Shown here in pieces: positions 54,332 to 64,000 of a stretch of 64,000 nt of DNA (position 1 is its first letter; every line of letters begins with the position of its first letter). The notes beneath the pieces are model-generated. The model worked only from the letters and a program-made list of their open reading frames with translations. It was not told the DNA's origin and ran no database searches. A program made the translations under genes and the position numbers. Location: positions 103,120,811 to 103,184,810 of the forward strand of contig CM043947.1 of NCBI GenBank assembly GCA_014529385.2, given 5' to 3'. The DNA is from Adiantum capillus-veneris (Eukaryota; Streptophyta; Polypodiopsida; Polypodiales; Pteridaceae).

Positions 54332-55330
54332 AAAGAATCAAAAGTTTAAATAAACAGAAGCACATGTAAAATCCATGAAAAAGTTGAAGGAGTTTCTCCA
54401 ATCAGCACCAACCTTGAGAAAGGTAGACTATGAGTGTAAAGGGCCAATAATTGTGACAGTAGACACCAGTTCCACAGGAATTCGGGATGGGCAATAGAGC
54501 AAGATGATGAAGAAGGACACAAGTCTGTGGTGAGATTTGGAGCAAAGGTATTGAGTTCTCACCAAAGAAACTATCCACAGATAAAGAGAGAGCTATGGGG
54601 TATGGTTACAACCTTGAAAAATGGGAAAGAGTACCTAATTTGGTGCATATGTGGAACTGGATGCCGAGGAAGAAAGGGAGTTATTTTCTAGGATAGGAAT
54701 CAATCTTTCTCTTACTATATCTTACAACCTTGAGGCAATGGAAAGAGTGAAAGAGGGAATCCTCCTATCACCAAAGCTTTGGCCAAGGCTTGCGAAGGGA
54801 TAATTGGTGAATGGCCAAAATTGTTTCCATATGCTTTATGGGTTGATCATCGTACAACACATAGCTCAGTAATAATTGTCTATATGCCTACAAAACTGAT
54901 GTATGGTCAAAACAGTGATGTCAATCGAATATGAAATTCCCACATAGAATGCACTACCTTGGCAAGACGGGCTTAACATGGAAGATCTCCTTGCATTGAG
55001 TATAGAGAAACTAGAGAGAAGACCTGGAGACATTGAGGCTACAAAAGAGCGCCTCAAAAATTCAAGGTTGACGAACAAGGATTACTTAGATAAGCGACAT
55101 CGGCTCAGGAGAAAAAATTTGAAAAAGGGGACGAGGTTTTAGTGTATGATGGTAACCTTGGGAACCAGCACACAGTCATGCGTAAGTTCTCAAAAAGATG
55201 GTTTGGACCGTATGTTGTAAAGCATATGCATGAAAATGCTACTTACAACTTGTCTGAACTAGATGGTACATAAGTAAGGGTTTCCATTGTAGAAAAAGGA
55301 TCAAAATGTTTAAGAGAAGAGAAGACAGTG
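54332..55330 (+). pseudogene. A RNase H remnant and integrase C-terminus
   Basis: RNase H is read in pieces between 54370 and 54660. At about 54770 the frame jumps into integrase, past the zinc region and past the two Asp residues: ITKALAKACEGIIGEWPKLF, YALWVDHRTTHSS, then the C-terminal domain NLKKGDEVLVYDGNLGNQHT, RKFSKRWFGPYVVKHMHE, YNLSELDGT. So the integrase core is largely deleted. Confidence 0.75.
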
Positions 55331-56172
55331 ATCAAGAAGATGTTGAGGAAGGGGAAGAGCAAGAGACAAGTGAGGATGAAGCGTTGGAACCTATCAATAA
55401 AGATGAAATCCTGTAAGATCTACAAGGGGATTGAACTACAAGAGATCAAATGTGGCACATACCAGAGGATGTGCATGTTTAGAGGGGGTGGATGTCCTAT
55501 TGTGGCACTGTCGGGGGATATATGTTCAAAACGTGCGCCAAGAAGGCATTCGGCCTCTGGCTGTGAGAGGGGAGAGAGAGAATAAGAAAAATAGATGCAT
55601 ATGGCTTTGGCAATCACCATAATCTTCAATTAATCGATTCAAGCTGTGAGTACATTTTAATCAATAGCCAAGGTGGGATGTTAGCAGCATCGACACTTGG
55701 GTTAAGTGAAAACTAGGAGTTTAGGCTCCCTTTACAATTACCCGGGGCCATAAATGACTCTGTGATTTAACAAAAAGGATTAACTAAATCTAAGATGTCC
55801 TTGATGATCAAAATTTCCTTCGTGTCGGATTTCCCTGCTTTGAATGTTGTTGAACTCTGTATATTTTCACTACTTTCTCTTACCGAGAGAGAGAGAGAGA
55901 GAGAGAGATCGGAACTTTTAGCTTGATATCCCTGGTCTCAGTTAAATACCTTCCCTTGGTTGATTCCCTTCATTGCTTATGGAGCACGAGAAAAAGAGCA
56001 TGCTTTGGTTGTCCAAGGTGTCCCTTTGTCGAGACATTGCTTCAAGACTTGGCTTCAAGAAACCTTCCGGTCTTGGCTTTGAGATCCCTTCCTTGCCGCT
56101 TAACCTCAACCTCCTATCCCTTGCTTGCCGATCTCCACATCTTAACTTGCTTCCCTTTGTTGCTTAAAGGTC

Positions 56173-56174
<2 letters not shown>

Positions 56175-56246
<72 letters not shown>
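56175..56246. repeat. (GA)n microsatellite in the A LTR
   Basis: About 36 units. Confidence 0.95.
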
Positions 56247-56250
<4 letters not shown>

Positions 56251-56550
56251 ATCTTCTCCCTCCTCTCTTCTGCTTATCCTCATTACCCTCTTGCAATACT
56301 TCTTGCTCCTTCCTTGGTCGTCCGAGTCCCTTACTCGAGAGCCTTGCTTGGAGTTCCATGATCCTCCCTTGGTTGTTTGAGCCCCTCACTCGAGAGCCTT
56401 GTTTGGAGTTCCTTGCTCCTCCTCTTGGTCGAGAGAAAGAGATAGAACCTCCCTGAGGTCTTGAGCCAAAGAGAGAGAACGAGTCCTTTATTTCTCTCAT
56501 GCAATTCCCCATTTTATTTTCCACATCCCCTCCTCATGTTTTCTCCCTTG

Positions 56551-56560
56551 CTATATAAAG
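56551..56560 (+). promoter_or_regulatory. TATA box of the A LTR
   Basis: CTATATAAAG followed by a C-rich stretch. Confidence 0.55.
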
Positions 56561-57143
56561 CCCCTCCTCGTTAACAACGATGGCGCTGTCGATGATGATG
56601 CCCTCGATGATGTGGTAGATTGACTGTGGAGTAGCTTGAAATCCGCCGGCAATGGCACCAAACCTCTGCTTCGTGACCTCCCAAGCACTTCACGCTTCAT
56701 GGACATCACCGTCCAAGCCTCCTCCTGGTCAGTGCAAGCTCATCCCCCTACTCTTGGGCTACTCATTGCTGCCGCCTTGCCATGCCTCTCATTTTCTCCC
56801 CTTCACACTAAAAAAATTCCCTTCATTAAAGTGGAGGCCATCCTTTTTCTTTGGGAAGACGTTCCCCACTTCCCTTGGGCGGCCATTTGGTGGGGTCATT
56901 TCCCTCAATGGTCACCACATTTGGCATACATATTGACCAAAGCATTGCCAACCACAACATCTTTCTCCAGCAGCCCCTGTCAAGAAATCTCATCATGATT
57001 TTTGTTGCCCATATCAAGGTCTTGAATAGTGCCACATGCCCTCAAGATGAAACTATAGGTGATTTCATTTGGTGAAACGCTTTCCCTTTTCATTTGGTTA
57101 AAACTTCATTAGGCTTCTTTGCTACAACCATATTAGCATCTGG

Positions 57144-59518
57144 TGATAGCCGTTTTTCGGCTCTTTGTAATTGCCACAGTGAGTTACCTCACCCTACCAA
57201 AATCACCCAAACACTGTGGCTATCCCTACCATTTCACTGTACATAGGCGTGCGTGAGTCACGGGACTTTTCCCATATCTTCTTAAAAAACCCTCAATTAG
57301 CTAGTCATTGGGCTAGTTGAGCCAAAAAAATAAAAAATATAAAAAATATAAGTATATTATGGCCCATGCGTATGTAAATATTTCTTTGTATATAGGGCCT
57401 AAATAAAATATTTTTTCATAATTATTTTGGTATTTATTTAAATATTTCTACCTAGGTGTGTGTTATTTATGCTCTGTACATTGCCTCACCATTACCACAA
57501 TTTTTCTTACCATTTTTCATACTCTTTATTCCATATAGAAATATTTTCATGTAAGCTTCTCTTATATTTGGTGTAACTCCACCCCAACAAAAAATCCAAA
57601 AAAACTAGTTTTATTTATGTGTATATTTTTTCACTATTGTGATTTTTCCCTTCCTACATCTATTTTGTTTTTTTTCTAAAAAATTAGAACACCAAAAATA
57701 TTTATCATTTTATGGTAGCCTCATAATGAGAGAGATTTCTTTTGACCCCTTTATATTTTTCCACTTATATTATTTATATTTGACATGTACATATTTTTTA
57801 GACCCCTCAATATTTGATTTTCTTCGTTGTACTATTCACTTATATCATGATCTCAACAATATATTCAATTATAGACCTACCAAATAAGGTCAAGGGTAGG
57901 TGGCATGCATACATGCACTATGGAGGGCTCACTCTTGGAGGTATTCAAAAGAATCATCCAAAGAAGGACCCCACAAGGACCTTGTGCAGTGGAAAAAAAC
58001 GGTCGGTTTTGCTGAATTTTTAAAGTTCACTTGCTCTCCGAATTTGAAAAGGTGATACAAACAAAAGTTGTAGCTCGTGGGCTGAACTTTTGCCTCAAAT
58101 GTTTTCATATTTTTTTGAGCTACGAGCTGTGAGCTATGATTTTATTAGTGGACCCCAGTTTTCCCATGCTATGCAGCCACACTCTCTCTTCCACTTTATC
58201 ACTTTCCTCTTTCACACACACTTCTCCACTCATCATCCCCACCTCTCTCACCACTCCTCTCTGCACCCTACTCACCTTCTCCTCAACCTTGAAGAATAAG
58301 AGAAACCATGGTGAACTCATACCTCCCACACACAATTCCATTTCAAAATTGACCACCTAGTCTCATTTTTCCTCCTCCAAATTACCCATATCTATCAAAA
58401 AAACCACAAAATTCAGCCTCTTCTCTTAAAAGACAGCATCATGGTGGTTGATTACTCAGCTTCAATTACCTTGTCTCTCAAGGAAGGTCAAGAGTGGAGA
58501 AAAAATGTACCGTCAAAGCTAGTGGACCGTCAACAAGCGTCAAAATTGGCCCTACTCAAGACACTTGGAGCATCAACCTTGTAAGAAATCCACCTTTTCT
58601 TACCTCTTAAGAGTTTTTCTTCCTTATTTGTATCCTACATGGATACTCCCATTGTAAATATCCAATTCCATTTGTAAATTAATACTAACTCTACTAACAC
58701 TAACCCACTATGAAAAGTCCTATCACCTCCATTTCTCTCCTCTCTCTTTCCCCACCAACTTCTTGATAATTCCAAGCAAAAGAAATTAGATAAATTGCTG
58801 AAAATCTAACCCAACCATGGTTAGAGGAGTAACCCTAGCCTTCAAAATTGCTATAAAAAGAGGGTGTAGCTAGCACAAAAAGGGGGGAGCCATAAGCAAG
58901 AGCACTATGCTATAGCTTGAGAAGCCAAGCTCAACCTCTCTAGAAGGAGCTCTTGAGTGGAAGCTCATTGTCTTATGCATGTGCATGTGTTGTAATAGGG
59001 GATTAGCAAGGGAACTCTATGCCATTGTAAGAGAGAGAGTGATCATTCAATTGAGAGTAGGAAATCTATCATTTCTCCTACTAGTGTAAGCCCAACATTT
59101 GCTGAATCAAGGAGGGTGGATTTGGACTAAGCTTGGATACTTTGTCTCCCTTCCAACGTGAAGTAATGGGCAACAATGATGCGTAAGTATCTTGGTGTTT
59201 TTTGTTAAGTTCTTGATAGCTTGTCTCTGGTGTTCTCATCAATCTAGCCATAAATCCCACATACTGTAAGAGGGCGACAGGGTGGAGAGGACTCCCCTGG
59301 CCTTAAGACAATGATTGGGGTGGCTTTTCTTGTGATGTGTTGTGGTGAAATTTACGCAAGCTATGTTGAACAAGTACTAATCTCACTTTGATTTGTCATG
59401 ACAGATTTGTAAGAAGGCATTAGTGCAACAAGCACCCCCTTCCCCCCTCTCTCCCTTTCTTACATATATATTTATGTTTGCTTGATCATTAACGATACAC
59501 TTCAAAGCAGCCCGAGCA

Positions 59519-59553
<35 letters not shown>

Positions 59554-59797
59554 GTGTGTGTGTGGTGTTAGGGTTAGTGTAAATTCTTTGCTTGTTTGTG
59601 GGTTGCTCTAACGATTCTCCTCTTTTGCGTCCTAGTTCGCTCTTAAACTAGGTGGTGCCCCTTGTGTAGTTGGGATTTGGCTGGGGGTTTGTTGTTTTGG
59701 ATTGTGTTGTGTTGTGCCCCAGCCCCATTGAGCAGCACGGGAGCCTTGAAGGGTGTCTAGAGGTTGCTCTTCTTGTTGCCCGCCCCGGACCGCCTCA
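57144..59797 (+). mobile_element. Solo LTR of the B family
   Basis: TGATAGCCG...GGACCGCCTCA, 2654 bp, in plus orientation. It is flanked by CTGG on both sides (57140-57143 and 59798-59801), a 4-bp target duplication, without internal sequence. Removing it joins the two halves of the family A LTR, as judged by comparison with the reverse copy at 2100-4647. It arose by LTR-LTR recombination of a full element. Confidence 0.9.
58851..58860 (+). promoter_or_regulatory. TATA box of the solo B LTR
   Basis: CTATAAAAAG, the same position as in the B element LTRs. Confidence 0.55.
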
Positions 59798-60175
59798 CTG
59801 GAAACCCCTAAATGACAATATCGTTTCAAATTTCATTGCTCATATCCGTGTCTTGAATAATGCAAAAAATTCATCCAGCTCAGCAGTGTCAGCAACTAAC
59901 ACCGGCTTCAAGTCTTATTATCTCATCAACCCGGACTCTGTTTGATGATCCGTAAATTCCTATAGACTTCTCAAGCTGCATAGAATGCATAAAAGCCTTG
60001 CTAAGGCTGTAAAATTCCCAGATGGCACACCGATCAAGGCGATCAACCTGGAATGGAATTAGCCTCGAGAAAATTTAAACTGGTAATAACTTGGCATCTA
60101 GAACTCCGATTGCTAATCTAAAAAGATCGACGCACTCCACAAAGTGAGCACTTCAAGATCGTGCATCATTGGGAA
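59798..60175 (+). repeat. A 3' LTR, second part
   Basis: Aligns with the reverse complement of about 2850-2450: CATCCAGCTCAG, the AACCCGGACTC block, GGCTGTAAAATTCCCAGATGG, AATAACTTGGCATC, AGTGAGCACTTCA. The end is not sharply visible. Confidence 0.65.
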
Positions 60176-60520
60176 ATTTCAAAGGTCATTTGGAGGGCCA
60201 TATGAAGAGAGAGAAAAATAGAGCGCGTCCAATGAGCATGAAGGCTACGTTACGTAGGAAAGTACGTGGAAAGACTCAAAAAATAGGAAAATAGCATAAA
60301 ACTTTCACGAATCTAGGATTGTAGCATAGTAATTTCCTTCCTTTTACCGAGCTTTTAGGTGCTTGCATGTGGTCCCACTTCTGATATTCTCTTATGGTCA
60401 TTAACGTACTGGAGGGTGACCATTAAGCCCGCACAAGATATTGGAATTCTAAAACACTTTCCCTCCATTAGAATGCTTTCAAAGTGAATCTCCCTCCACT
60501 AAAGCTTTTCTCTGAGAGCT
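60176..60520. other. Upstream region of G1
   Basis: No ORF, repeat or clear TATA box. It may contain the end of the A LTR and the G1 promoter. Confidence 0.35.
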
Positions 60521-61941
60521 ATGGCGTCCACGTCTTCTCGCCCAAGAGGCTCCAGGTGTTTACTGTCTCTCACACCAACAACCAACAACTGCATTTTGCC
60601 TAGAAGGCCAAGTAGTAGCATATCCTCAATTACAATACCAGCTTCAATAAGTGCAAAGAACCAATGGATTGGACAAAGGATAAACAAAGGTTCATGGGTC
60701 CTCATGCAACCAAGAAGACCCAAGAGGCCTAGTGGTATCAACGTTTACCGCTCAGCATGGAAGGCGAGAGTGTTGGATTTCAAAGTTGAAATCGGCAAAA
60801 GATCTGTAAAGGAAGTTCTTGTTCAGCATGTGTTTACCCATCCTGAGGTGATAGCAAACGGTGGAAATGTATCAGATATACATCAACCACGTTGCAATTG
60901 TAAGTACTCTTGACATGTGAACTTACTGGTACTCTCATTATAACTTTTCTTATATATTTTGCAATGTTTCTCCCGCTTGTTATGAGTAATGTCTCCATTC
61001 TTCACAGCTCAATTACATTAGATTTGTCATTTGTACTTATTGATACTCTTAGTTTAACTCTTCTTATATATATTGCAGATGTTTATCCCTCTTCTTATGA
61101 GCAATGGGAGCCTGTGGAGTGCATAATAGGCCTCTTCCATGTTGTTCATGCCCACATTGGTTCTCTACAGTATTCAGAGAGGAGCAGCAAAAGACTGGCT
61201 GATGAGGGAATATTTTTTTATGACCACTTTTACCAACTCAGCCCAGGGAATAAGAATGGCATGTTGGTGAAAGTGCCTCTACCAACCGATTGGAACACTG
61301 TGGACTGGCCAGTTCCCGAGGAAACAATGGTGGAGGCAATGCGAAGTAAGCTCTACAAGGATATACAAAGGTCTCTACGTAGCTCTATTCCTACCAAACT
61401 GGTTAGAATTGCAAACTTCTGTCCTGTTGCACTCTTTATAGAGCTGTTTCATAGCTACAACATCCGAGTTACAAAAACTATGTTCATGTGCAAGTCATTT
61501 CAGCAGTCATCCTGTGACAAACTTCTTGACAAAGGATGGTATGCAAAGGAAGAGATTGGTTTACGGTGCGAGGTCGCGCTTGATACTCTAGTTGTCAAGT
61601 ACATGATTGCAAGCCAATCACTATTACTCTCGTTTTGGTATATGCGATCACAAATGCTCAACGGTAAGTACATTCCTATGGACCAGGTTTCTGCAGGTTT
61701 GGAAGATAATCCTGCTATGGATGTGGAAGTGATTGATAAAGAGAATGGCCTACTATTGGTGGTTACAATAAGGGAGCTATGCAGTCTTCAGCATTTGCGG
61801 CATGACATCATTGAAGAGTCAATGGACAAGGACCTATCAGATTTTTCCTTTTTTCTAGCTGGCCGTAAGGTGATGCGGCGAAGGGAAAAAGATATTTTGT
61901 GCAAAGAGTTGGATGGTCGGGTTGAAGTAGTGTCAATGTAA
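60521..61941 (+). CDS. G1: intron-containing gene of unknown function
   Basis: Two exons, 60521-60899 and 61079-61941. The intron 60900-61078 (179 bp) has the donor GTAAGTACTC and the acceptor TATATTGCAG; splicing keeps the frame (CNYVYPSSYEQWEP across the junction). The start ATGGCGTCC has a good plant context. The product is 413 residues: a Ser/Arg/Pro-rich N-terminus (1-45) that could be a plastid transit peptide, then a region with KARVLDFKVEIGKRSVKEVL, and a globular part with GLFHVVHAHIGSLQYSERSS, FFYDHFYQLSPGN, VALFIELFHSYNI. No domain is recognised. No premature stop is present in either exon. It converges with G2, about 220 bp apart. It could be a host gene, or a gene carried by a DNA transposon, since G2 is of a type often carried by such elements. 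Confidence 0.65.
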
Positions 61942-62060
61942 CAGATATTCTTGTGAACCCAAGTGTATACAAATGACTTTCAAGACATGAAGTTTATTGA
62001 GCTCATTTTTCAATTGTGCACTGTGAAAAAGTGTGCTTGAAATACATTTCTTTACCACGT

Positions 62061-62064
<4 letters not shown>

Positions 62065-62121
<57 letters not shown>
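62065..62121. repeat. (CT)n microsatellite between G1 and G2
   Basis: About 28 units in the gap between the converging genes. Confidence 0.95.
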
Positions 62122-62123
<2 letters not shown>

Positions 62124-62159
62124 GTTAGACAAGACAAAGACATGATAGAAGAGTCATCT

Positions 62160-64000
62160 TCATTCATTAGAAAGTACAAACTCGTCCGTGAACAATGGAC
62201 TGAGATACAATTTTTGTAAGTATGGAATCAGAATGTCTTCAAGGTAAAAATCGAAGGAATGCCCCTCGAAAGAAGGTGGTGAGACAGTTGTTCCCGGCGG
62301 ATTTAGTTCTCCCTTTTCAGGAGTATCATCAATTAGTAGTGTATTAGTTGCATCAAAGGGTACACCGATTTGGCTAAACGGTTTGTACAAAAGAGGTAAG
62401 TGTGGTTTTCTAGGGTGGTAGTGGCCCTCAACGGTAACGCATTTTCTTTGATCATACAAAAAGGCAAAATCTGACGTGTGAGCGTGTCATACACTGCAAA
62501 CTATTGCAACTAGTGGCGACAAGTTTTGCCTTTGCATTGAAGACCATATGGAAACTCTGAAGCGCGGAAGAAGAAACTGAATAAATTCCTTGGTTCCTGG
62601 ACGAACCACGACTCGACAAGTTCCCATCCGAAACGTTTGCAAATCCTCAAAGGGTCCTTTATCACCGAGAGGCACCCGCATCAGCAGCAATCTATTGATG
62701 TCCAAGATAATCAACCTCTGTAAAAGTTGACAAGTACATATAAGTAGTTAGAAGCTGAACATATTTTGCCATACTTGAATAGACATTACCGGAACAACCA
62801 TATCTACAAGTAGCAAGGGTCCATACTGGATCTCTGTAGTGTTCATGTCGTTGTTGCTCTCCTCTGCTTTATCTTCATAGTCATCATTCACATCTTCATC
62901 AGGGGTCTCCCCCATGGCTCTTTCTGCCTCATTCAAGGTTTCCTCCAAGGTCTTTTTGTCTCCCTCGGTTGATCGGCTTGCCTCATACATCCTTGCCTGA
63001 TCCATATCACTTTGCTCATCCCTAGGCCTGCTTTCCTCATCCATATCCTTTTGCTCATCTATAGGCCTGCTTTCCTCATCTTGGGTTTCAGCCATAGGCT
63101 CTTTTGGCTCCTCCACTGGCTAACTTGGCTCTTTCATTGTCTCCTCTGGTTGTACCTTAGCACCTTCCATATGCTCATTCGACCTTTCCTCATCCTCGGC
63201 TCTTTCATCTTCTGCTAATATGACCCCCTCGGCCCGTTGTGATTCCACTGTATCGGATGTAGGGGTTTGTCGTGGTGGCACGTCATGTTTTGTTAGATCA
63301 ATAGTGCGCTCATCCAAGCCGCTATCTTCAAGCTCTCTAGGGCTAGACATAGTAAGCAGGTGTTGTATTAAACTTACCCGGTATCTTTGCAAATAATCAT
63401 ATGTGTAGTTTTTTAAAGCACTCTGCAAAATTGAAAGACCACATGGTGAGAATTCTTTTATAGTCTAAACCAAAACTAACTGAATGCATTGCCAAATGGG
63501 TACCTTAGTCATGAAAGGTTTTAATGCAAAGTAGCTTTGCAGGACATATTCTGCATGGAGAAGATATCTCCAGCCGCAAGAATTTCCATCGGTTTGATTT
63601 GGGACAGGTACTTCTTTGATTGGGGCCTTGTATAGTTCATACCTTCCACATAGCTTGCCATAGGCAAGCAACAACCTCTTTATACAACTGCACAAAGCAA
63701 TGTCAATATGTTAGCATGAGGCTTCAAATTTACATGGATATCTATAAGAAACACTTTCTGATACAAAACACTTACAGCCTAATTTCAGGGTGGGTTCCTT
63801 TTATTGAATTGAACACCCACACTGCTGGTTGGTCAACATCAAGGCATATGAGACTCCAGTGATGGTTGTTCTCATATGGAAAGATGATCACAGTAACTTC
63901 CAGCATAGCACAGTGGAGAAACCAACTCTCAAAGGTCCCAGATGGACTGTTCTTTTGTCTAATAATCACTGACATTTGTGGATCAAGAAGAAACACCTCT
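62160..64000 (-). pseudogene. G2: Ulp1-like cysteine protease fused to an FCP1/NIF-type HAD domain
   Basis: Minus strand, entering from beyond the window. Exons: 64000-63776, 63687-63504, 63422-62790, 62717-62160; introns of 88, 81 and 72 bp, all GT-AG, and the frame is kept at each junction. The first two exons encode a C48 (Ulp1/SENP) protease end: the catalytic His in ENNHHWSLICLD, Asn in VFNSIKG where Asp is usual, Gln in VPNQTDGNSCG and Cys in the same motif. The third exon is an acidic linker with two copies of MDEESRP(I/R)DEQ. The last exon is a HAD domain of the FCP1/NIF family: LIILDINRLLL (second Asp of DxD replaced by Asn), RPGTKEFIQFLL, IWSS, and NTLLIDDTPEKGELNPP. A TAG (63122-63120) in the linker and a TGA (62489-62487) in the HAD domain break the frame. 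SUMO-type proteases are often carried by plant DNA transposons; a host origin is equally possible. Confidence 0.75.

Larger units (their letters stand above)
55509..57143 (+). repeat. A 3' LTR, first part
   Basis: Starts TGTCGGGGGATATATG, the point where it and the reverse copy (4647) begin to align. A purine-rich AGAGGGGGTGGA (55481-55492) lies just upstream as polypurine tract; a start at TGTCC (55493) is also possible. GA microsatellites at 55885-55909 and 56175-56246, TATA box at 56551. The solo B LTR interrupts it at 57143. Confidence 0.75.
47640..60175 (+). mobile_element. Element A: third Ty3/gypsy lineage, heavily decayed and twice interrupted
   Basis: Plus-strand order: gag (47640-48047, 51405-52000), protease, RT, RNase H, integrase end (to about 55330), 3' LTR (55509-57143 and 59798-60175). 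Gag is split by the insertion 48048-51404 and the LTR by a solo B LTR. Its 5' LTR and the start of gag are missing. Sequence traits (protease with Asp-His-Gly; RT with TTMRTPLGLVRMCTLPQGAT) separate it from both the Tat and the chromodomain elements here. Confidence 0.75.

Noticed and set aside
63343-63377. A possible intron in G2 (GTAAG...CTAG)
   Set aside because: It would be only 35 bp and the frame is open across it; splicing would bring a stop.

Overview
This is a 64 kb piece of a large, repeat-dense land-plant nuclear genome. The evidence is Ty3/gypsy elements of the Tat type (pol with a second, archaeal-type RNase H), chromodomain-type gypsy elements, a LINE fragment, long (GA)n/(CA)n microsatellites, and GT-AG introns in the only two host-like genes. 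I cannot name the species. No rRNA, clear tRNA, CRISPR array or bacterial operon is visible.

Layout. 1-2100: a decayed coiled-coil ORF followed by a polypurine tract and an LTR start. 2100-4647: a reverse-oriented long LTR of family A. 4648-6120: no recognised gene. 6220-7921: LTR-like DNA with a long (CT)n. 7922-10800: a minus-strand Tat-like element (E1) with an internal deletion. 11149-11297: microsatellite. About 11390-12600: LINE fragment. 12998-20075: a minus-strand chromodomain gypsy element (C1) with duplicated LTR/PBS ends. 20114-27939: Tat-like element D, with one long uninterrupted pol ORF but no gag. 27940-47438: chromodomain gypsy C2, split by the complete Tat-like element B (34019-45310). 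47640-60175: a third gypsy lineage (A), broken in gag by a composite insertion (48048-51404) and in its 3' LTR by a solo B LTR (57144-59797). 60521-64000: two convergent intron-containing genes, G1 (unknown) and G2 (Ulp1-like protease joined to an FCP1/NIF-type HAD domain, with two premature stops).

Relative order of events can be read from the nesting. B is inside C2, D is inside the left LTR of C2, and a solo B LTR is inside the A LTR. Boundaries are supported by 4-bp target duplications (GTAC for B, CTGG for the solo LTR). B and D are the youngest layers: their LTR pairs are nearly identical by eye. B has gag, protease, RT, two RNase H domains and integrase in one frame, interrupted only by three single stop codons. 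D has an open pol but no gag, so it probably depended on Gag from a relative such as B, with which it shares an identical 20-nt primer binding site.

The most unusual items are: a small leader domain duplicated as two short ORFs before gag in B and fused to the N-terminus of pol in D; an RT-like motif at the extreme C-terminus of D pol; the protease-phosphatase fusion G2; a tandem array of very short LTR/PBS units near 51 kb; and the coiled-coil ORF just before an LTR at the left end.
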